Origin: Streptomyces brevispora
Lineage (GTDB): Bacteria; Actinomycetota; Actinomycetes; Streptomycetales; Streptomycetaceae
Reading direction: 5' to 3'
Assembly (NCBI RefSeq): GCF_007829885.1
Contig: NZ_VIWW01000001.1
Span: 4,340,001 to 4,404,000, forward strand
Length of the DNA: 64,000 nt
In this document: piece by piece, positions 26,209 through 35,459 of the stretch
Layout of the letters: every line of letters begins with the position of its first letter
How positions within the stretch are numbered: position 1 is the stretch's first letter
The notes under the pieces: generated by a model
The model's input: only the letters and a program-made list of their open reading frames with translations
Told to the model about the DNA's origin: nothing
Databases searched by the model: none
Made by a program: the position numbers and the translations under genes

Positions 26209-27846
26209 TCAGTGCCCGCCCGGCGCCCCGGCCGTTACCGGCGGGAGCTCCTTCTTCACACCGGGGGCGGCCAGGTCGTCCGCGTCCGCGGTGTAGTCGC
26301 CGGGGGATGTCTCGTCGGTCCCGGCAGGCGCCTTCACGGCGTTCAGGACGAGGGTGAGGACGAGGGTGACCACGACGTTCAGCACGAACGCCGTCAGGCC
26401 GATGTAGCCGATCTCGCCGATGCCCGGGATCTCCTTGGACGACCCGCCGAAGTGCGCCTGGGTCGGGCCGGCCACCCCGTATGCGGCGGCCGTGCCGTAG
26501 ACCATGCCGACCGCCCAGCCCGCGAGCAGCGCCCAGCGGTGGAACCACCGGGTGAACAGGCCGCCGACCAGGGCCGGCATCGTCTGGAGGATCCAGATCC
26601 CGCCGAGCAGCTGGAAGTTGATCGCGACCGTCTTGTCCATGGTGAGGACGAAGGCGAGCGCGCCGACCTTCACCAGCAGCGACACCAGCTTGGAGACCCT
26701 GGTCTCCTGGGCGGCCGTCGCGTCGGGCTTCAGGAAGTCCTTGTAGATGTTCCGGGTGAACAGGTTCGCCGCGGCGATCGACATGATCGCCGCGGGCACC
26801 AGCGCGCCGATGCCGATGGCGGCGAACGCCACCCCCGCGAACCAGTCGGGGAACATGTTCTCGAAGAGCTGAGGGATCGCCAGCTGAAAGTTGTCCACCT
26901 TGACCCCGGCGGCGATCGCCATGAAGCCGAGCAGCGCGAGCAGGCCCAGCATCAGCGAGTACAGCGGCAGGATCGTGGTGTTGCGGCGGATCACGTCGCG
27001 GCTGCGGCTGGAGAGCGTCGCCGTGATCGAGTGCGGATACATGAAGAGCGCGAGCGCCGACCCCAGGGCCAGCGTGGCGTAGCCCCACTGGCCGTTCACC
27101 CCGGGCGCGAGCGCGCCGGTCGGCTTGCCTCCCGGCGGGCCCGCGAACTTCTCCTGCGCGGCGGCGAAGATGTTGTCGAAGCCGCCGAGCTTGATCGGGA
27201 TGTAGATGATCGCCACGGCGATGACCAGGTAGATCAGCCCGTCCTTGACGAACGCGATCAGCGCGGGTGCGCGCAGCCCGGAGGAGTACGTGTACGCGGC
27301 GAGTACCGCGAACGCGATCAGCAGCGGCAGGTCCTTGACGAACCAGTGGGTGTTCTCGCCGCCGCCTACGCCCATCACGTCCAGCACCGCCTGGATGCCG
27401 ACGAGCTGCAGCGCGATGTACGGCATGGTGGCGAGGATGCCGGTGACGGCGACGGCGAGGGAGAGCCCCTTGGAGCCGAACCGGCCGCGGACGAAGTCCG
27501 AGGTGGTGACGTAGCCGTGCTTGTGCGAGACCGACCACAGCCGCGGCAGGAAGGTGAAGATCAGCGGGTACACCAGGATGGTGTAGGGCACCGCGAAGAA
27601 GCCGGCCGCGCCCGCCGCGTAGATCGCCGCGGGTACGGCGACGAAGGTGTACGCGGTGTAGAGGTCGCCGCCGAGCAGGAACCAGGTGACCCAGGTGCCG
27701 AACGACCGGCCGCCCAGGCCCCACTCGTCGAGACTGGCCTCGTTCTCGGCCTTGCGCCAGCGGGCCGCCATGAAGCCGATGACCGTGACGGCCAGGAAGA
27801 AGAAGATGAAGACGCCGAGCGCGACGCCGTTCACGCCGTCCTTCAT
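26209..27846 (-). CDS. sodium:solute symporter, monocarboxylate type
   Basis: The 545-aa SSS-family permease has about 13 membrane segments; LGGRSFGTWVTWFLLGGDLYTAYTF is the typical start of the SSS core. Together with a small DUF3311 partner it resembles MctP/MctC-type carriers for short monocarboxylates (acetate, pyruvate, lactate). The substrate is inferred from that pairing only. Its ATG overlaps the DUF3311 stop by 4 bases. A DasR-type operator lies upstream of the operon. Confidence 0.88.
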   Translation of the reverse strand: MKDGVNGVALGVFIFFFLAVTVIGFMAARWRKAENEASLDEWGLGGRSFGTWVTWFLLGGDLYTAYTFVAVPAAIYAAGAAGFFAVPYTILVYPLIFTFLPRLWSVSHKHGYVTTSDFVRGRFGSKGLSLAVAVTGILATMPYIALQLVGIQAVLDVMGVGGGENTHWFVKDLPLLIAFAVLAAYTYSSGLRAPALIAFVKDGLIYLVIAVAIIYIPIKLGGFDNIFAAAQEKFAGPPGGKPTGALAPGVNGQWGYATLALGSALALFMYPHSITATLSSRSRDVIRRNTTILPLYSLMLGLLALLGFMAIAAGVKVDNFQLAIPQLFENMFPDWFAGVAFAAIGIGALVPAAIMSIAAANLFTRNIYKDFLKPDATAAQETRVSKLVSLLVKVGALAFVLTMDKTVAINFQLLGGIWILQTMPALVGGLFTRWFHRWALLAGWAVGMVYGTAAAYGVAGPTQAHFGGSSKEIPGIGEIGYIGLTAFVLNVVVTLVLTLVLNAVKAPAGTDETSPGDYTADADDLAAPGVKKELPPVTAGAPGGH

Positions 27847-28133
27847 GCTGACGCACCTCCCTTGCGGGCGCGCTGGTCACGCTGCCACAGCTTGTACGCG
27901 ATCATCGTGAGCGCGGTCGAGATCAGCACCCAGAGCATCTGGTACCAGTAGAAGAACGGGATGCCGATGAAGGCCGGGTCGATCCTGGCGTACGAACTCA
28001 CCCAGAGCATCGCCACGAACGGCGCGATGAGACAGAAGGCGATGACCACCCGCACCGGTGTGACGGTGGGCGGCTCTGCTGCTGGGCCCGGCTCCCCTGC
28101 TGGGTCCGGCTTTCCTTCTGGGTCTGCTGTCAT
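27843..28133 (-). CDS. DUF3311 small membrane protein, symporter partner
   Basis: The 96-aa protein has a Pro/Glu-rich cytoplasmic N-terminus and two membrane helices (VVIAFCLIAPFVAMLWVSSY and GIPFFYWYQMLWVLISTALT). DUF3311 proteins are encoded directly before SSS monocarboxylate carriers, as here. ATG 28133 has ACGGAG 8 bases upstream; GTG 28178 lacks a ribosome site. Confidence 0.85.
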   Translation of the reverse strand: MTADPEGKPDPAGEPGPAAEPPTVTPVRVVIAFCLIAPFVAMLWVSSYARIDPAFIGIPFFYWYQMLWVLISTALTMIAYKLWQRDQRARKGGASA

Positions 28134-28286
28134 TGCGGCGACTCCGTCCCCTCGCTGATCACCTGTCGTGATGCGCACGAAATCTAGGCGAGGGTTCCGG
28201 CCGGCGTCACCCCCAGTCGGCGTTGCGGTCCGGCAACGGCCTTCATACCGCGAACGGTTGGCCGAAACAGCTCCAGGCGTACGAAA

Positions 28287-28302
28287 AATGGTCTAGTCCA
28301 AT
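28287..28302. promoter_or_regulatory. DasR-type operator (dre) upstream of the symporter operon
   Basis: AATGGTCTAGTCCAAT matches 12-13 of 16 positions of ACTGGTCTAGACCACT, including the GGTCTAG core. It lies 154 bases before the DUF3311 start. Confidence 0.75.
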
Positions 28303-28331
28303 GGCGGTATGGAGTGCCTTCTGTGGGCGCG

Positions 28332-28369
28332 GAACAGCCCCCGTGGAAGCGGCTCCACGGGGGCTGTTC
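28332..28369 (-). terminator. terminator of dasR
   Basis: GAACAGCCCCCGTGGA (28332-28347) pairs perfectly with 28354-28369 over a 6-base loop, 26 bases after the dasR stop. Confidence 0.9.
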
Positions 28370-28395
28370 GGGTAATGCTTCGGGCGGGCGTCCGT

Positions 28396-29166
28396 TCAGT
28401 CCAGCGGACGCTTCAGGCGGGCCACGAACTTGTAGCGGTCGCCGCGGTAGACCGAGCGGACCCACTCGACCGGCTCGCCCTGTTCGTCCAGCGAGTGCCG
28501 GGACAGCATCAGCATCGGCAGGCCCACGTCCGTGCCGAGCAGTCCGGCCTCGCTCGGGGTGGCGAGGGAGGTCTCGATGGTCTCCTCGGCCTCGGCCAGC
28601 CGCACGTCGTACACCTCGGACAGGGCTGTGTAGAGAGAGGTGTACTTCACCAGCGAACGCCTCAGCGCGGGGAAGCGTTTGGCTGAGAGGTGGGTGGTCT
28701 CGATCGCCATCGGCTCACCGCTCGCCAGCCGCAGCCGCTCGATCCGCAGTACGCGGCCGCCCGTGGTGATGTCGAGGAGCTGGGCCAGTGTGTCATCGGC
28801 CGTGACATAGCCGATGTCCAGTAGCTGGGACGTCGGTTCCAGCCCCTGGGCGCGCATGTCCTCCGTGTACGAGGTGAGTTGCAGGGCCTGCGAGACCTTC
28901 GGCTTGGCGACGAAGGTGCCCTTGCCCTGGATGCGTTCCAGCCGGCCCTCGACGACCAGTTCCTGGAGCGCCTGGCGCACGGTGGTGCGCGAGGTGTCGA
29001 ACTCGGCGGCCAGGGTCCGCTCCGGGGGTACGGGGGTGCCCGGCGGCATCGTGTCCGTCATGTCGAGGAGATGTCGCTTCAGCCGGTAGTACTTCGGGAC
29101 GCGCGCGGTACGCGTACCCGCGCCCGCGCCCGTCTCGTTCTCCGTGCTGCCCCCGCCGGTACCCAT
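28396..29166 (-). CDS. dasR: GntR/HutC-type regulator DasR
   Basis: The 256-aa master regulator of GlcNAc and chitin use links nutrient state to development and antibiotic production in Streptomyces. The winged helix (YYRLKRHLLDMTDTMPPGTP, SRTTVRQALQELVVEGRLER) is followed by a UTRA effector domain (LTSYTEDMRAQGLEPTSQLL, GLPMLMLSRHS) that binds glucosamine-6-phosphate. ATG 29166 gives the usual DasR length; the frame upstream is not conserved. It is divergent from dasA. Confidence 0.96.
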   Translation of the reverse strand: MGTGGGSTENETGAGAGTRTARVPKYYRLKRHLLDMTDTMPPGTPVPPERTLAAEFDTSRTTVRQALQELVVEGRLERIQGKGTFVAKPKVSQALQLTSYTEDMRAQGLEPTSQLLDIGYVTADDTLAQLLDITTGGRVLRIERLRLASGEPMAIETTHLSAKRFPALRRSLVKYTSLYTALSEVYDVRLAEAEETIETSLATPSEAGLLGTDVGLPMLMLSRHSLDEQGEPVEWVRSVYRGDRYKFVARLKRPLD

Positions 29167-29323
29167 GGCCCGCCTTCCCGACTGCTGCGTTGCTGCCGTC
29201 ACCGGCTCCTCCGTCTGTCGCGGCTCACATGGTGGCACGGTCCGGTCACGGCTCGTCGCCCTCCCTCAGGTGTCGGTCCTATAACGGACGCGAGTGCACT
29301 TCTTATACACCCTTGACACCCCT

Positions 29324-29339
29324 AAAGGTCTAGGCCAAG
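29324..29339. promoter_or_regulatory. dre-like site 1, dasR-dasA region
   Basis: AAAGGTCTAGGCCAAG keeps the GGTCTAG-CCA core and matches about 11 of 16 consensus positions. It lies 5 bases after a TTGACA hexamer at 29313. Confidence 0.6.
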
Positions 29340-29347
29340 CTCCCCGT

Positions 29348-29363
29348 ACTGGTCTAAACCATT
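29348..29363. promoter_or_regulatory. dre site 2, dasR-dasA region
   Basis: ACTGGTCTAAACCATT matches 14 of 16 positions of the DasR operator. It lies 85 bases before dasA. Confidence 0.88.
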
Positions 29364-29447
29364 AAAGACCAGGTTCCAGCCCCAGCAGTACTCGTCGACG
29401 TTATTCGCGCGGTGGGCAGGGGTTGCAGCATCCCTGAGGAGGGTGGC

Positions 29448-30749
29448 GTGAAGCGCAAGCTCATCGCGGCGATCGGCGTCGCGGGCATGTTGGTTTCGAT
29501 CGCAGCGTGTGGTTCCGACGACGGCAAGACGTCGTCGAAGGACCCGAAGGACCGCAAGGAATCGCTCACCGTCTGGCTGATGTCGGATGCGCAGAGCACG
29601 TGGCCTGAACTGGTCAAGGATGTCAATGCCCAGTTCAAGACGAAGTACCCCAACGTCAAGGTCAACGTTCAGTACCAGACCTGGGCCGACAAGGCCAAGA
29701 AGCTTGACGCCTCCCTGGCGGGCGACAAGTTCCCCGACGTGGTGGAGCTCGGCAACACCGAGACCATGACGTACATCCTCAACGGGGCACTCGGCGAGAT
29801 CGACCCGAAGAAGTACGAGAACTCGGACACCTGGATCAAGGGTCTGAAGGACACGTGCGCCTTCGAGGGCAAGCAGTACTGCGTTCCTTACTACGCCGGC
29901 GCCCGCGTAGCGATTTACAACAAGGACATGTTCAAGGCCGGCACCGGCAAGGACACTCTCCCCGCCACCCAGGACGAGTTGACCGCCGCGCTCGACAAGA
30001 TCGGCAAGAAGTACGGCAAGGACAAGGCGTTCTCGCCGCTGTACCTGCCGGGCCGTTACTGGTACGCCGCGATGTCCTACGTCGCTGCCGAGGGCGGCCA
30101 GATCGCCAAGTACGACGAGGGCAAGAAGGAGTGGAAGTCCACTCTCTCGACCCCCGAGGCCCAGAAGGGCATCACGGACTTCGTCGAGCTGGTCAAGAAG
30201 TACAACCACGGTGACCAGACGAAGGACGAGGCGGACCACGCCAACGTCATGGCCAACGAGAAGACCGCTCTTCTCTACGGCAACGGCTGGGAGGCCGGCA
30301 GCGTCATCGACTCCAAGTCCAACGGCAACCCGAAGCTGAAGGACAAGATCGGCACCGCGGGCATGCCCGGCCCGAACGGCAAGGCGCTTCCGTCCTTCAT
30401 CGGCGGTTCCGACCTGGCCACCATCTCCAAGTCGAAGGTCCAGGACCTCGGCGAGGAGTGGATCTCGCTGTTCACCTCGGAGAAGTCGGAAGAGGTTCTC
30501 GCCTCGAAGAACATCCTTCCGAACAACACCAAGCAGCTTGAGCCGCTGAAGGCGAAGCCGGAGACCGCGGCCATCGCCAACGCCGTTCCGGACGCCTGGT
30601 TCACCCCGATCGCCCCGGGCTGGACGGCGATCGAGAAGAAGGAAACGCTCGAGATCCTGCTCCTCGACATCATCAAGGGCAAGTCGGTCGAGGAGGCCAC
30701 CAAGAAGGCCGACGCGGAGATCGACTCGATGATCAACAAGGAGTCCTGA
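29448..30749 (+). CDS. dasA: chitobiose/GlcNAc ABC transporter, binding lipoprotein
   Basis: The 433-aa extracellular solute-binding protein has a lipobox (LVSIAAC-G) after a short signal, then the family 1 sugar-binding fold (WLMSDAQSTWPELVKDVNA, FPDVVELGNTETMTY). DasA binds N,N'-diacetylchitobiose for import. GTG 29448 is chosen from the GAGGAGGG site before it. The coding sequence is clearly lower in GC and richer in Lys than its neighbours, as in highly expressed genes. Downstream dasBC complete the importer; the shared ATPase MsiK is not in the window. Confidence 0.96.
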   Translation: MKRKLIAAIGVAGMLVSIAACGSDDGKTSSKDPKDRKESLTVWLMSDAQSTWPELVKDVNAQFKTKYPNVKVNVQYQTWADKAKKLDASLAGDKFPDVVELGNTETMTYILNGALGEIDPKKYENSDTWIKGLKDTCAFEGKQYCVPYYAGARVAIYNKDMFKAGTGKDTLPATQDELTAALDKIGKKYGKDKAFSPLYLPGRYWYAAMSYVAAEGGQIAKYDEGKKEWKSTLSTPEAQKGITDFVELVKKYNHGDQTKDEADHANVMANEKTALLYGNGWEAGSVIDSKSNGNPKLKDKIGTAGMPGPNGKALPSFIGGSDLATISKSKVQDLGEEWISLFTSEKSEEVLASKNILPNNTKQLEPLKAKPETAAIANAVPDAWFTPIAPGWTAIEKKETLEILLLDIIKGKSVEEATKKADAEIDSMINKES

Positions 30750-30810
30750 GCCCCGAGCTCACGGAGTCCGAGCCGGTGAGCCGATGAGCCACCGACTCAA
30801 CTGATCGTCT

Positions 30811-30848
30811 GCGGGGGTGGCAGGCCCGAAAGGGGCTGTCACCCCCGC
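30811..30848 (+). terminator. intercistronic stem-loop between dasA and dasB
   Basis: GCGGGGGT (30811-30818) pairs with 30841-30848 around a smaller inner hairpin. Such hairpins between a binding-protein gene and permease genes lower downstream expression relative to the binding protein. Confidence 0.6.
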
Positions 30849-30884
30849 CCTCCGGTACCCGGTCCGAAACGGAAGGCAAGCACA

Positions 30885-31880
30885 ATGAGTGCCGCCGATA
30901 TGAAAGCAGCCGACCCGCCGGTGTCCGTCCCGCGGGCTCCTGAGGGTGCGGATCCTCAGCTCGCGAAAAACGTGAACCGTAAACCGCGGAAGGCCGGCGC
31001 TCTGCTGCCGTACCTCCTCATAGCACCGGCGTTCGTCGCTATCGCCGCAGTCTTCGTCTGGCCCTTCATCAAGACGGTCATCATGTCCTTCCAGGACGTG
31101 GGCCGCCGCGAGCTGTGGTCCGGAGCGGCGGCACCCTGGGTGGGCTTCGACCAGTTCACCAACATCCTCGGGGACAGCGAGTTCTGGGACGTCGTCTGGC
31201 GGACCATCATCTTCATGGTGGTCTGCGTCTTCGTCACCATGGTCGGGGGCCTCGGCCTGTCCATGATCATGCAGCGGATGTCCACCTGGGTCCGGCTGCT
31301 GCTGACCGCCGCGCTGGTCGCCGCCTGGTCGATGCCGCTGCTGGTCGCCACCTCGATCTTCCGCTGGTTCGCCGACTCCGACTACGGCGTCATCAACATG
31401 GTGCTGACCAAGTACCTGGGGATCGACGCGCAGGGCCACAACTGGTTCCTCGATCCCAAGCAGGGCTTCGTCATCATCGGCGCGGTCGTCGTCTGGGGTG
31501 CCATCCCCTTCGTCTCCGTGACCCTGTACGCCGCGCTCACCCAGGTTCCCAAGGAACTCGAAGAGGCCGCGTCGCTCGACGGAGCCGGCACGACCGGCAT
31601 CTTCCGCTACGTCACCTGGCCGGTCATCAAGCCCGTCTTCCAGATGGTCGCCACGCTCTCCGTGCTCTGGGACTTCAACGTCTTCGGCCAGATCTTCCTG
31701 ATGCGCGGCAACAAGCCGGAACCGGAGTACTCGGTTCTCGGTATCTACTCGTTCGAGAAGGCATTCGAGTCGAACTCGTTCAGCCAGGGCGCCGCCATCT
31801 CGCTCATCACGGTCCTGCTGCTGTCCGGCGTCGCCGTGTACTACCTGCGCCAGCTGCTCAAGATCGGAGAGGTCGAGTGA
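30885..31880 (+). CDS. dasB: chitobiose ABC transporter permease DasB
   Basis: The 331-aa permease has six membrane helices and the EAA loop (LEEAASLDGAGTTGIFRYVTW). It pairs with DasC to form the channel. GGAAGG precedes the ATG. The stop overlaps dasC (GTGA). Confidence 0.95.
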   Translation: MSAADMKAADPPVSVPRAPEGADPQLAKNVNRKPRKAGALLPYLLIAPAFVAIAAVFVWPFIKTVIMSFQDVGRRELWSGAAAPWVGFDQFTNILGDSEFWDVVWRTIIFMVVCVFVTMVGGLGLSMIMQRMSTWVRLLLTAALVAAWSMPLLVATSIFRWFADSDYGVINMVLTKYLGIDAQGHNWFLDPKQGFVIIGAVVVWGAIPFVSVTLYAALTQVPKELEEAASLDGAGTTGIFRYVTWPVIKPVFQMVATLSVLWDFNVFGQIFLMRGNKPEPEYSVLGIYSFEKAFESNSFSQGAAISLITVLLLSGVAVYYLRQLLKIGEVE

Positions 31881-32734
31881 GCGCCTCCACCCCCCAGGTC
31901 CTCCGCCCGGACCGCAAGAAGCACCGCATCGGCTACAACATCGCGGGCCTCGTCGCCTTCGTGCTGATGGCCTTCCCGGTCTACTGGCTGGTCATCAGTT
32001 CCCTGCGGCCGAACGCCGAGATCCGCAGCTACGACCAGACGCTCTGGCCCTCGTCGATCACCTTCGACAACTTCTCCCGCGCCATCAATCAGCCGAACTT
32101 CGGTACGGCCATCGAGTCCAGCCTGATCGTCTGCGGCGTCGCCGTCCTCGGCGGCATGCTGCTCGCCACGATCGCGGCCTTCGCGATCGGCCGCTTCCGG
32201 TTCCGCGGCCGCAAGTTCTTCATGATCGTGCTGCTCGTCGTCCAGCTGCTGCCTCCGACGGCGATGCTGATCCCCATCTACATCCAGCTGAACGACCTCG
32301 GCGGGCTGAACGAGTACTGGGGCGTCATCGTCATCTACCTCGTCTCCACGCTGCCGTTCGCGACGTGGATGATCCGCGGATTCGTGATCAACATTCCGCC
32401 GGAGCTCGAGGAGTCGGCCATGGTCGACGGCTGCAGCCGGATGGGCGCCTTCTGGCGGGTCACCTTCCCGCTGCTGGCCCCGGGCCTCGCCGCCGCCTCG
32501 ATCTTCTCGCTGATCACCGCCTGGAACGAATACCTGCTCGCCTACGTCGTCCTCCAGGACAACGACAAGTACACCCTCAACGTGTGGCTGATGAACTTCA
32601 CGACCTCGCGAGGCATCGACTACGGCGCGCTGATGGCCGCCTCGACGATGATCGCGATCCCGGTCGTGGCCTTCTTCCTGCTGGTACAGAAGTACATGGC
32701 AACCGGCCTCACCTCTGGTGCCGTGAAGGGATAA
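31877..32734 (+). CDS. dasC: chitobiose ABC transporter permease DasC
   Basis: The 285-aa permease has six membrane helices and the EAA motif (LEESAMVDGCSRMGAFWRVTF). The GTG start overlaps the dasB stop by 4 bases, so translation is coupled. Confidence 0.95.
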   Translation: MSASTPQVLRPDRKKHRIGYNIAGLVAFVLMAFPVYWLVISSLRPNAEIRSYDQTLWPSSITFDNFSRAINQPNFGTAIESSLIVCGVAVLGGMLLATIAAFAIGRFRFRGRKFFMIVLLVVQLLPPTAMLIPIYIQLNDLGGLNEYWGVIVIYLVSTLPFATWMIRGFVINIPPELEESAMVDGCSRMGAFWRVTFPLLAPGLAAASIFSLITAWNEYLLAYVVLQDNDKYTLNVWLMNFTTSRGIDYGALMAASTMIAIPVVAFFLLVQKYMATGLTSGAVKG

Positions 32735-32742
32735 CGCCGCCC

Positions 32743-34281
32743 ATGACCACCCTCGTATCCACCACGGATACCGTCACCCGCGACGCCCTCGCCGTTCTGC
32801 AGCCGGGGTTCACCGGCACCACCGCCCCGGACTGGCTGCTGCGCCGGGTCGGCGAAGGCCTCTCCTCCGTCGGCCTGTTCGGCCGCAACATCGAGACGCC
32901 CGAGCAGCTCGCCGCGCTCACCGCCCAGCTCCGCGCCGAACGCGACGACGTGCTCGTCGCGATCGACGAGGAGGGCGGTGACGTCACCCGGCTCGAGGTG
33001 CGCCACGGCTCGTCCTTCCCCGGCAACCTGGCGCTCGGCTCCGTCGACGACGTCGCACTGACCCGCGCCGTCGCCCAGGAGCTGGGCCGCCGGCTCGCCG
33101 AATGCGGCGTCAACCTCAACTGGGCGCCGTCCGCGGACGTCAACTCCAACCCCGGCAACCCGGTCATCGGGGTACGGTCCTTCGGCGCCGAACCCCGCCT
33201 GGTCGCCCGGCACACCGCCGCGTACGTCGAGGGCCTCCAGGCCGCCGGCGTCGCCGCCTGCACCAAGCACTTCCCGGGGCACGGCGACACCGCGGTCGAC
33301 TCGCACCACGCGCTGCCGCGTATCGATGTGGACCTGGAAACCCTGCACGCCCGTGAACTGGTGCCTTTCCGGGCGGCGATCGCGGCCGGTTCCAAATCGG
33401 TGATGAGCGCGCACATCCTGCTTCCCGCGCTCGACCCGCACCGTCCGGCGACGCTGAGCCCGCAGATCCTCACGGGTCTGCTGCGCGAGGAGCTGGGTTA
33501 CGACGGCCTGATCGTCACCGACGCCGTGGAGATGCAGGCCATCGCCTCGACGTACGGGATCGAGCGCGGCTCGGTCCTCGCGATCGCGGCGGGCGCCGAC
33601 GCGCTCTGTGTCGGCGGCGGCCTCGACGACGACAGCACGGTGCTCCGGCTGCGCGACGCGCTCGTCGCGGCGGTCCGGGCCGGTGAACTGCCCGAGGAGC
33701 GGCTGGCCGACGCCGCCGCACGTGTACGGGCCCTCGCGTCCTGGACGCAGCGGGTCAGGGGGGCTGCCCCGGAACCGGGCGCGGCAGCGCAGGAGGGGAC
33801 CGCGTCCGGCGCCGGGGGCAGCACGGCAATCGGCTCCGACATCGGCCTGGTCGCGGCCCGCCGCGCGGTCGTGGTGACCGGCGCGGCCGAACCGCTCACC
33901 GGGCCGGCGTACGTCGCCGCTCTCACCCCGGTCGCGAACATCGCGGTCGGTGCCGAGACCCCGTGGGGTGTCGCCGCCGAACTGGCCCGGCTGGCACCGG
34001 GCACCGAGGCCGACACGTACGACGGCGGGGCCGAGGAACTCGCGGCCGACGTGCTGCGGGCCGCGGGGGAGCGGCGCATCGTCGCGGTCGTCCGCGACGC
34101 GCACCGTCACCCGTGGATGACCGAGGCCATCGACGCGCTGCTGGCGGAGCGTCCGGACACGATCGTGGTCGAGATGGGCGTCCCGCAGGCCGAACCCAGG
34201 GGCACCTTCCACATCGCCACCCACGGCGCGGCCAGAGTCTGCGGTCTGGCCGCGGCAGAGGTCATCACCTCGGGCCGATAG
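32743..34281 (+). CDS. dasD: GH3 beta-N-acetylglucosaminidase DasD
   Basis: The 512-aa glycoside hydrolase family 3 enzyme lacks a signal peptide, so it splits imported chitobiose in the cytoplasm. It carries the NagZ-type loop KHFPGHGDTAVDSHHALP, with the Asp/His acid-base pair, and the nucleophile Asp in IVTDAVEM. A C-terminal domain follows a Gly/Ala linker (res ~345-360). It starts 8 bases after dasC, so it closes the operon. Confidence 0.94.
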   Translation: MTTLVSTTDTVTRDALAVLQPGFTGTTAPDWLLRRVGEGLSSVGLFGRNIETPEQLAALTAQLRAERDDVLVAIDEEGGDVTRLEVRHGSSFPGNLALGSVDDVALTRAVAQELGRRLAECGVNLNWAPSADVNSNPGNPVIGVRSFGAEPRLVARHTAAYVEGLQAAGVAACTKHFPGHGDTAVDSHHALPRIDVDLETLHARELVPFRAAIAAGSKSVMSAHILLPALDPHRPATLSPQILTGLLREELGYDGLIVTDAVEMQAIASTYGIERGSVLAIAAGADALCVGGGLDDDSTVLRLRDALVAAVRAGELPEERLADAAARVRALASWTQRVRGAAPEPGAAAQEGTASGAGGSTAIGSDIGLVAARRAVVVTGAAEPLTGPAYVAALTPVANIAVGAETPWGVAAELARLAPGTEADTYDGGAEELAADVLRAAGERRIVAVVRDAHRHPWMTEAIDALLAERPDTIVVEMGVPQAEPRGTFHIATHGAARVCGLAAAEVITSGR

Positions 34282-34376
34282 AGCCCGTCCGGCGGCTGAT
34301 TCAAGTCCGTCCGGCGACGAGGACAACTCCTCGCGCCGGGCGGACGGGTCAAGCCCGTCCGGCGATCGAGGACAAG
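34281..34376 (-). repeat. dispersed CGGACGGGCTTGA repeats
   Basis: On the minus strand, three imperfect copies of the element seen at 3429-3563 appear. The copy at 34349-34375 shares the 18-base run ATCGCCGGACGGGCTTGA with the first locus. Confidence 0.8.
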
Positions 34377-34393
34377 GCGCCCACCAGGACGCC

Positions 34394-34447
34394 CGTTACG
34401 CGGGAGGGGCCGGACACCACCAGGTGTCCGGCCCCTCCCGCGTAACG
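34394..34447. terminator. bidirectional terminator between dasD and nagB
   Basis: A perfect 25-bp stem (34394-34418 with 34423-34447) with a 4-base ACCA loop lies between the convergent genes. It is the strongest hairpin in the window. Confidence 0.95.
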
Positions 34448-34454
34448 CCAAGGA

Positions 34455-35240
34455 CTAAATGCCCTGCCACAGCGGCTTCGCCGCGAACGTGGCGCGGAAG
34501 TAGTCCGCCAGCTTCAGCTTCGACGCCGCCGCCTCGTCGACCACGATCGTCGCGTGCGGGTGCAACTGCAGTGCGGACGCGGGCACGACCGAGGCCACCG
34601 GCCCCTCGACCGTCTGCGCCACCGCGTCGGCCTTGCCCTCGCCTGTCGCGAGCAGGATCGGGTGGCGGGACTCCAGGATCGTGCCGATGCCCTGGGTGAT
34701 CACGTGGTGCGGCACCTGCGTGATGTCGTTGTCGAAGAAGCGCGCGTTGTCCACCCGGGTCTGCTCGGTGAGCGTCTTGATCCGAGTACGGGAGGCGAGC
34801 GAGGAGCACGGCTCGTTGAAGCCGATGTGCCCGTCGGTGCCGATGCCCAGCAGCTGGAGGTCCACCCCGCCGGCCTCGGCGAGCGCCTTGTCGTAGGCCT
34901 CACAGGCGGCCTGGACGTCCTCCGCGGAGCCGTCGGGGCCCATGAACGAGGCCTCGGACAGTCCGAGCGGCTCGACGACCTCACGCAGCACCACGGAGCG
35001 GTAGGACTCCGGGTGGCCCGCCGGCAGTCCGACGTACTCGTCGAGCTGGCAGATGCGGGCGCGCGAGGCGTCCACGGCACCGGAGCGGACCCGGTCCGCC
35101 AGCGACTGGTAGATGGGCAGCGGGGTCGAGCCGGTGGCAACGCCGAGAAGGGCGTCGGGCTTGCGGCTCAGCAGGGCACCGATGGCCCCTGCGATCAGTT
35201 CGCCGCCTGCCTTGGCGTCCGGGACGATGACAACTTCCAC
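34455..35240 (-). CDS. nagB: glucosamine-6-phosphate deaminase
   Basis: It converts glucosamine-6-phosphate to fructose-6-phosphate and ammonia. The 261-aa protein has ATGSTP, LDEYVGL, the GIGTDGHIGFNEP catalytic stretch and the family's length. GTG 35240 is used with a GGCAGG site upstream; the in-frame extension to 35285 would run through the dre operator. It removes the DasR effector, so its control closes a feedback loop. Confidence 0.95.
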   Translation of the reverse strand: MEVVIVPDAKAGGELIAGAIGALLSRKPDALLGVATGSTPLPIYQSLADRVRSGAVDASRARICQLDEYVGLPAGHPESYRSVVLREVVEPLGLSEASFMGPDGSAEDVQAACEAYDKALAEAGGVDLQLLGIGTDGHIGFNEPCSSLASRTRIKTLTEQTRVDNARFFDNDITQVPHHVITQGIGTILESRHPILLATGEGKADAVAQTVEGPVASVVPASALQLHPHATIVVDEAAASKLKLADYFRATFAAKPLWQGI

Positions 35241-35270
35241 GCGGGGGCCTGCCGATCTGGAGTGACTACA

Positions 35271-35286
35271 TGTGGTATAGACCAAT
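35271..35286. promoter_or_regulatory. dre site upstream of nagB
   Basis: TGTGGTATAGACCAAT matches 12 of 16 consensus positions and is 31 bases before the nagB start, where it would block the promoter. It could also affect the divergent SIS gene. Confidence 0.8.
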
Positions 35287-35459
35287 CAAAGTCCTAATCT
35301 AGCAGAACTCGCCGTACGCGGACACGGTGCCCGGGTACGTGCGGGCGAACGGTGGGCGACGGGCGCCGCAACCCCGCCGGGTGCCGTCCGCTGGCGGGGC
35401 CGAGGTACCGCGTGTTCGACTTGGCCGACGCATCGGCACACCTCCGGGAGGCACCAGAC